Of a DNA stretch of 64,000 bases, positions 59,484 to 64,000 are shown in pieces. A program made the translations under genes and the position numbers. Under the pieces are notes generated by a model that did no database searches, was not told the origin of the DNA, and worked only from the letters and a program-made list of their open reading frames with translations. The stretch comes from CAYMSO01 sp964393185 (GTDB lineage Bacteria; Patescibacteriota; Dojkabacteria; J137): assembly GCA_964393185.1 (NCBI GenBank), contig CAYMSO010000001.1, positions 91,765-155,764 of the forward strand, given 5' to 3'. Position 1 is the first letter of the stretch. Every line of letters starts with the position of its first letter.

Positions 59484-61463
59484 TTAATGTTTCCAATAAT
59501 CTCCAATTCCTTCCTCTGCAAGTATTGGAACATTTGATGCCAGTTCCTGCCCTGCTTCTATCATTGCATTTTTAACAACCAAAGCCGCTTTCTTAGCATC
59601 CTCTTCTGAAGCCTCAACAATAATTTCATCATGAACAACATTTATTAAAAAGGCATCTAGCTTTTCTTCTTTTAGTCTGTGATGAATTTTTATCAGTGCC
59701 ATTTTAATCATATCTACACCACTTCCTTGAATAGGTGTATTCTTACCTTGCCTACCGATTGATGACATTATTTGTTTATAGTCAGGATCATTGAGAGATG
59801 GAATATTATAAAAACGTTTTCTGCCCATTAAAGTTTTAGAATAACCTAAATTTTGAGCTTCTTTTGATGCAGCTTCAAGCCAGTCACGAATAAAAGTGAA
59901 CTGAGAAAAGTACTTTTCAATCATTTTGACTGCCTCATCTTCATCAACTCCTATTGTTAATCCCAGTTTCTTTGCACCTTGCCCATAAGCAAGTCCAAAA
60001 TTTATAGTTTTAGCAACTTTCCTGTGAGTTTCCTTTTCAACTTTTTCCATAGGAATGTTAAACATCATGCTTGCTGTTGCTGTATGCAAATCAACTCCGT
60101 CTTCATAAAATTTAATAAATTTAGGGTCAGCGCTTAATGATGCTAAAAGTCTTAACTCTTGCTGAGAGTAATCGCAAGCTATAACTTTTCTTCCAATAGG
60201 TGCAGCAAAACACTTTCGATACTCCTCATCTGCTGGTATTTGTTGAAGGTTAGGATTACTGCAGCTAAACCTACCTGTATCTGCTCCAATTTGTTGGAAA
60301 TTTGGGTGGACACGACTGGTTTCTTTTCTAACTAACTTAAGAAAACTTTCACCAAAGCTACTAAGTTGTTTCTCATATTTTCTGTAGTCTCTGAGTAAAG
60401 CTGCAAAAGGATGATCAACTTGTGCTAACTCAGCATCGCCAGTAGCAGAAAGTGTAATGCCAAATTTGCTAAAAATACCTTTCAATTCTTTAGTACTATT
60501 TAAATTTATTTGCAAATTTCCAAATAATCCATCCCCAAATCCTTCATCAATCAATAAATTATGTATTTTATCTTCAGTTTCCCCCTTTTTGATTTCACAA
60601 AAATCTATAAGTCTTTGCCAAGAAGCTACACCCACATAAATTCCTTTTAATTCCATTTCTGCTACTACTTTACAGACTTCAAATTCAAGATTTGCAATTT
60701 TAGTTAGCTCACTATTTTCCAACTCCCATTTTTGTTTTTTATAAATTATGAGTAATAGTTGAACGTCTGTAGCTGAGTATTCTATTAATTCTTTGGTTAT
60801 TTTCTGATCAAATGTTGATAAACTCATTAAAATAAACTCGTCTCTAATTTCCTTATCTATTTCTAAATTTAAGTATTTGTAAACTACATCTTTTAGTGAG
60901 TTTTTTCTTTCAATCCCACAAGTTAGTATTCGTTCTGCAAGAAAGGTATCAAATACATTTAGCAGTTCTACACCGAGAGACTGTTTTAAAACTTTGTAAT
61001 CATATTTTGCATTATGAATAATCCAGGTTTTTCTCCTACTTTTCCAGAATACTTCTTTGGAAAGCTTTTTATACCATTTATAGTCAAAAACATAAACTAT
61101 TTCCTCATTCCCAATTTGAACTAAAAAAAGCTCATTTGTAAAAGGATCAAGTGAGTTACCTTCCGTATCTAATCCTAAAATATCTTCTGATACAATAAAA
61201 TTTATGGCATCGTCATAATCCTGTTGATCTTTTACATATACGTAATTTAGTTTTGGAATTTGAATAGTATCATTTTGTAATTTAGAGCATTCGGGACAGG
61301 AAGTTAAATCTTTAAGGTAGAAGTTTTTGCAGGCTACACACTGATAATAAATTTCCAAATAAAGATAGGTCTTACAAAATGGGCAGACATTACCTTCTTC
61401 TTCCTTTGTTACAGATTCAGGTATTTCCAGTAGTTCTTCACAATTGAAACAGGTATATTCCAT
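59484..61463 (-). CDS. polA: DNA polymerase I with N-terminal zinc ribbons, no 5' nuclease
   Basis: 659 aa. Residues 1-62 hold four CxxC knuckles (C5/C8, C27/C30, C42/C45, C56/C59), two zinc ribbons. Residues about 75-250 are an active-looking DEDDy 3'-5' exonuclease: LGLDTEG (D99, E101), HNAKYDYK and YSATDVQ. The A-family polymerase domain follows: TGRFSCSNPNLQQIP, motif A ACDYSQQELR, motif B RKVAKTINFGLAYGQG, motif C VVHDEII. The usual ~300-residue 5'-3' exonuclease domain is missing, so RNA primer removal must depend on another enzyme. Confidence 0.95.
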   Translation of the reverse strand: MEYTCFNCEELLEIPESVTKEEEGNVCPFCKTYLYLEIYYQCVACKNFYLKDLTSCPECSKLQNDTIQIPKLNYVYVKDQQDYDDAINFIVSEDILGLDTEGNSLDPFTNELFLVQIGNEEIVYVFDYKWYKKLSKEVFWKSRRKTWIIHNAKYDYKVLKQSLGVELLNVFDTFLAERILTCGIERKNSLKDVVYKYLNLEIDKEIRDEFILMSLSTFDQKITKELIEYSATDVQLLLIIYKKQKWELENSELTKIANLEFEVCKVVAEMELKGIYVGVASWQRLIDFCEIKKGETEDKIHNLLIDEGFGDGLFGNLQINLNSTKELKGIFSKFGITLSATGDAELAQVDHPFAALLRDYRKYEKQLSSFGESFLKLVRKETSRVHPNFQQIGADTGRFSCSNPNLQQIPADEEYRKCFAAPIGRKVIACDYSQQELRLLASLSADPKFIKFYEDGVDLHTATASMMFNIPMEKVEKETHRKVAKTINFGLAYGQGAKKLGLTIGVDEDEAVKMIEKYFSQFTFIRDWLEAASKEAQNLGYSKTLMGRKRFYNIPSLNDPDYKQIMSSIGRQGKNTPIQGSGVDMIKMALIKIHHRLKEEKLDAFLINVVHDEIIVEASEEDAKKAALVVKNAMIEAGQELASNVPILAEEGIGDYWKH

Positions 61464-61518
61464 ATATAATTTTTTATGAGTAACGAAAAAAGTATATTGC
61501 GAATATGCTTATCTGTTC

Positions 61519-61553
61519 TAGTCCAGAGCTGTTTAGTACAGGGTTATGGACTA
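61519..61553 (+). promoter_or_regulatory. Inverted repeat upstream of the HTH-Nudix pair
   Basis: TAGTCCA (61519-61525) and TGGACTA (61547-61553), 21 nt apart, between divergent polA and the regulator pair. A TATAAT (61575-61580) lies 21 nt before ATG 61602. It is a possible operator for these regulators. Confidence 0.35.
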
Positions 61554-61601
61554 AATGAAAATGCTTTTGAGATGTATAATTTCTGAAAATAAATTTTTTA
61601 T

Positions 61602-62276
61602 ATGAATATTAAGCAGAAGAAAATCTTATCTCTTTTAACGACAAGAAATGGTTGTCGATATTCAGAATTGTACAAAGGCTTTACCGAAGAAGATAAGTTT
61701 CCTTATCACCTGAAACAATTAAACAATAAAGGATTTGTAAATAAACGGGATAATCTATATTATCTCACTAGATACGGTGCACACGAGACGCAAGAATTTA
61801 ATCAGACTACGTTAGAAGATAAAAAGCTCAAAATACCAATAAATATCTTTATTTGTGAATATCAAGGCAAGTATTTAATAAGAGAAATATTCAAAGAAGA
61901 TAAAAATGTAAATACACACTATGCTTTACCAGGAATTAAAGCTGAGTGGGGTACAAAATACAATGAATTATTTAATAACCTAGTTCTAAAGAAATTCGGT
62001 GTTAAAGTTCATGCAACGTATCGTTCGACGTTTCATTTGTTAGAATATACCTTAGAGAGAGATATAATGTTTGATGATTTATTAGTAGTTTTTGACTGCG
62101 AAGTTTCTGAAGTATTGGATAAGCAAAAGCAAAATCTGTGGTTGAGTAAGGAAGAGATCGCTACCCTTACTGAAAAGCATCCACCAATTGATACTTTTAT
62201 TCTAGATCATAATAGGGAGCCTTTTGGGGAAATATATGTTCTTAGCAACTACAATTTAAGAAAAGAAGATCTATGA
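61602..62276 (+). CDS. Winged-helix protein with degenerate Nudix-like domain
   Basis: 224 aa. Residues 1-60 form a winged-helix DNA-binding unit (KKILSLLTTRNGCRYSEL, HLKQLNNKGFVNKRDNLYYL). Residues about 82-205 follow the Nudix fold order: NIFICEYQGKYLI, YALPGIKAEWGTKYNELFNN, LKKFGVKV, MFDDLLVVFDCEV, LWLSKEEIATL. The Nudix box lacks the REUxEExGU glutamates, so hydrolase activity is unlikely and a ligand-sensing role like NrtR (with the HTH at the other end) is inferred. It overlaps its paralogue downstream by 4 nt. Confidence 0.65.
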   Translation: MNIKQKKILSLLTTRNGCRYSELYKGFTEEDKFPYHLKQLNNKGFVNKRDNLYYLTRYGAHETQEFNQTTLEDKKLKIPINIFICEYQGKYLIREIFKEDKNVNTHYALPGIKAEWGTKYNELFNNLVLKKFGVKVHATYRSTFHLLEYTLERDIMFDDLLVVFDCEVSEVLDKQKQNLWLSKEEIATLTEKHPPIDTFILDHNREPFGEIYVLSNYNLRKEDL

Positions 62277-62953
62277 ATCCCAAACAAAAACTTATTCTAA
62301 GAAAACTTGTTGAAGCAAATGGCCGCAAGTATTCGGAGCTTTTCAAGTATTTCTCATATGAAGATAAATTCCCATATCATCTCAAGTTTCTCCTCAATAA
62401 AAAATATATAAGCAAGAGAAATAGCAAATACTATCTAACAAAAGATGGAATGCGAATTACTTCAACATTTGATCGAATGTCTCTTGAGGATGTCAAATTG
62501 CCACAACCAATGTTTATATTTATTTGCAAATTCGAAAACAAATATCTAATCAGTAAACATTTTTCTGATGATAAAGATATTTCGAGACATTTATACACAT
62601 TACCTTCTGCGAAACCGCTGTGGGGACTTCCACTCGAAGAATCATGTAAAAAAGAATTTTTGAGAAAAAATGGAGTTACTGCAGACTTTAAATACGTAAG
62701 TACTTTTCACTTGATTAACAAAACTTCTGATGGAGATACTCTTTTCGATAATATCTTTCTTACTTTTGAAGCTGAAATTGATGAGAAAGAATTCGCAAAC
62801 TGCAAAAAAGATTATTGGTTTACAAAAGAAGAAATCTCAAAACTTCCCAATACTACTATTACTGTTAAAAAATTACTTCTAGAAAATAACAGAGACCCAT
62901 ATATTCAAGATGAAGTTATTTTAAATTATGGGATAGAGGAATTTGATTTATAG
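62273..62953 (+). CDS. Winged-helix protein with degenerate Nudix-like domain (paralogue)
   Basis: 226 aa, tandem copy of the preceding gene. N-terminal winged helix (QKLILRKLVEANGRKYSELF, YHLKFLLNKKYISKR), then FIFICKFENKYLISKHF, YTLPSAKPLWGLPLEESCKK, LRKNGVTADFKYVSTFHL, LFDNIFLTFEAEI and YWFTKEEISKL. The Nudix glutamates are again absent. The two could form a heterodimeric regulator. Start ATG overlaps the upstream stop (ATGA). Confidence 0.65.
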   Translation: MNPKQKLILRKLVEANGRKYSELFKYFSYEDKFPYHLKFLLNKKYISKRNSKYYLTKDGMRITSTFDRMSLEDVKLPQPMFIFICKFENKYLISKHFSDDKDISRHLYTLPSAKPLWGLPLEESCKKEFLRKNGVTADFKYVSTFHLINKTSDGDTLFDNIFLTFEAEIDEKEFANCKKDYWFTKEEISKLPNTTITVKKLLLENNRDPYIQDEVILNYGIEEFDL

Positions 62954-62987
62954 CTTGGATTTTGCATAAAGCTTACATACAATAGCT

Positions 62988-63158
62988 TTATTTTACATGT
63001 AGGAAATAAGAGAAGTAAAACTTGAAATTACTATCTACTGAATAAGCTAGTGAACTATTCCATGGAGTTCCATCTTGTGAAGTTGTTGCAAGAGTTAAAT
63101 AGTGAATAGTTTTAATAATTTCTTTTGCTCGTTTTTGATAGTAATTTAGATCTCCCAT
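62988..63158 (-). pseudogene. Truncated pyridoxamine-5'-phosphate-oxidase-like fragment
   Basis: 56 codons encode the N-terminal quarter of a PNPOx/FMN-binding split-barrel protein: AKEIIKTIHYLTLATTSQDG and TPWNSSLAYSVDSNFKFYF, the family's first helix and strands. The frame then departs from the family and stops. Intact relatives are about 130-160 aa, so this is a 3'-truncated relic. Confidence 0.6.
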
Positions 63159-63273
63159 TTTTTACTGCATTGGGATTTACTTCCGGAGTATCAAAGTAGA
63201 AAGTTGTATTTTCTTCAAGGTGGTTACAGAGAGAGTGAAATATTTGTGTTGCAATTTCATTGTTATCTGCACA
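63112..63273 (-). pseudogene. Possible GNAT acetyltransferase C-terminal fragment
   Basis: An open minus-strand stretch encodes ADNNEIATQIFHSLCNHL and TTFYFDTPEVNPNAVKN, like the last helix-strand unit (FYLDVPE-N-x-x-A-V) of some GNAT proteins. It begins right after a stop and has no start, so only a remnant is likely. It overlaps the start of the PNPOx fragment in another frame. Confidence 0.4.
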
Positions 63274-63419
63274 TTAAAAATACTTATAAGAGAATTACCT
63301 CGTATTGTTTTAAAAATTCCTGATAAAATATTTGCTTACCCTACTTCAATTAATTTATCTAGCCATCAAAAAGAATATTTTTATGATATATGTTATAATA
63401 TATAGTTGATATATAAATA

Positions 63420-63710
63420 ATGGATAAGTACCACTGGCTTGACCAGTCAAGTAAATCACTTTTCGAGAATATCCAAAGGGATTTGGGCATAAATAATTTT
63501 GATGATGTTTCTGTAGATCGCAGTATCGATTTTGCATTAAAAATTTCAAATCAACTCACAGAACGAGGATACCTAACTATACGAGTATATGGTAATACAT
63601 TATATTGGCTATTACCTACTATAAAAGAAAATCCACCTGCTGGGTACCAGGGGTATAGTAAGAACATCAATTTAAAATTCTTATCTTTAGTACTTGTAAG
63701 CTCTACATAA
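63420..63710 (+). CDS. Hypothetical protein, uncertain
   Basis: 96 aa. The first ~62 residues (MDKYHWLDQSSKSLFENIQR, SIDFALKISNQLTERGYLTI) look protein-like and are preceded by an AT-rich promoter-like region. The last third is antisense to the opposing frame at 63551-63937. Both frames cannot easily be real to full length. No family is recognised. Confidence 0.35.
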   Translation: MDKYHWLDQSSKSLFENIQRDLGINNFDDVSVDRSIDFALKISNQLTERGYLTIRVYGNTLYWLLPTIKENPPAGYQGYSKNINLKFLSLVLVSST

Positions 63711-63937
63711 TGTTGATTATTGCCTTTAACGATTCTATCTGTTTCGTAAAGTATCCAATCACATTTTGAATACTTAAATCCGAATTTAGGATATTTATCA
63801 TTAAAGTATTTCTCATCATCACAATCTACTGCATCTTTAGATTGAGTATATATTGCTTCACTCTCTATTGTATAAGGCACTGAGGCCGAAAGAGGATAAC
63901 TTAAAGCAGAATCTTGAATTAATGGCTCTCGTTGCAA
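63551..63937 (-). CDS. Hypothetical protein, uncertain, start near window edge
   Basis: 128 codons from TTG 63937, with the frame open a further 9 codons to a TGA. The sequence (KYPKFGFKYSKCDWILYETD, NQHYVELTSTKDKNFKLMFL) looks like a beta-rich protein. No ATG precedes the well-formed part, so it may be a 5'-truncated gene or begin at TTG. It overlaps the plus-strand frame by 160 nt. Confidence 0.4.
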   Translation of the reverse strand: MQREPLIQDSALSYPLSASVPYTIESEAIYTQSKDAVDCDDEKYFNDKYPKFGFKYSKCDWILYETDRIVKGNNQHYVELTSTKDKNFKLMFLLYPWYPAGGFSFIVGNSQYNVLPYTRIVRYPRSVS

Positions 63938-64000
63938 TTTGAGACGGAGACCGTCCCAATTTTGTCAGTAAGAAAGTGATAGGATATAATACGGGGTTGA

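Larger units (their letters stand above)
62954..63419. other. Decayed gene region
   Basis: No intact gene. On the minus strand lie recognisable fragments of a PNPOx-like flavoprotein (62988-63158) and of a probable GNAT acetyltransferase (63112-63273). A 61-codon plus-strand frame (63220-63405) is not supported. Confidence 0.55.

Noticed and set aside
63220..63405. 61-codon plus-strand ORF ending KEYFYDICYNI
   Set aside because: It overlaps the minus-strand GNAT-like fragment and matches no family; a weak resemblance to an aminotransferase C-terminus was not enough.
63938..63990. Minus-strand frame with LGRSPSQIATRA, similar to the start of IS30-type transposases
   Set aside because: Only about a dozen residues match and the frame does not continue into a transposase; no inverted repeats were seen.
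1..64000. Recoded TGA (as in Absconditabacteria or Gracilibacteria)
   Set aside because: TGA terminates several well-defined genes (for example the DsbA-like and BshC-like neighbours) and no conserved residue maps to an in-frame TGA.

Overview
The window is AT-rich and gene-dense, with short intergenic gaps and many 4-base start/stop overlaps. TGA acts as a normal stop (for example at 3492-3494). The mix of genes suggests a small-genome bacterium of the Candidate Phyla Radiation (Patescibacteria), perhaps Dojkabacteria- or Microgenomates-like. It has a reduced division/cell-wall cluster, a DNA polymerase I lacking the 5' nuclease, few recognisable Shine-Dalgarno sites, apparently leaderless promoters, and many exported or membrane proteins without known relatives. 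This placement is an inference from gene content, not a phylogeny.

Layout. 1-1.6 kb: two tandem XRE-type regulators. 1.6-5.7 kb: a GT4 glycosyltransferase, a DsbA-like protein whose halves are in swapped order, RsmE, and a twin-arginine exported protein. 5.7-17.0 kb, mostly minus strand: a SLOG-like protein, two M20 peptidases, a possible BshC-like protein, two unknown genes, oligoendopeptidase F and YvcK. 17.1-21.2 kb, plus strand: a cysteine leader peptide with attenuator, a PIG-L deacetylase, cysS and small unknown genes. 21.2-27.2 kb: gatA, membrane proteins, a KefB-type antiporter, tRNA-Gln and lemA. 27.2-43.8 kb, minus strand: mraZ-rsmH-ftsL-like-ftsI, an adenylate-kinase-like fusion, a peptide-binding protein, secG, ftsEX, a MacB-like ABC pair, metG and a WecA/MraY-like transferase. 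44-46.2 kb: nusA-ylxR, chaB and DUF1801. 46.3-50.4 kb: a giant exported beta-helix/kelch protein. 50.6-52 kb: two unknown genes. 52-59 kb: a copper-handling island (CopA, CsoR, HMA proteins, DUF305, cupredoxin, BlaI/M56). 59-64 kb: an ABC remnant, polA, two tandem HTH-Nudix-like regulators and decayed gene fragments.

The most interesting feature is regulatory. Three short leader ORFs (at 12.8, 14.1 and 17.2 kb) are each followed by the same RNA arrangement: a GGGAG-type segment, a CTCCC-type segment, then a second GGGAG-type segment running into a U-tract. This is the layout of translation-coupled attenuators. One leader encodes Cys-Cys-Cys and lies upstream of cysS, so its control logic can be read from the sequence. 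A second regulatory network is visible in the copper island, where CTACA-NN-TGTAG-type palindromes precede blaI, a cupredoxin gene and an HMA-membrane protein, and a perfect 12-bp inverted repeat precedes csoR.
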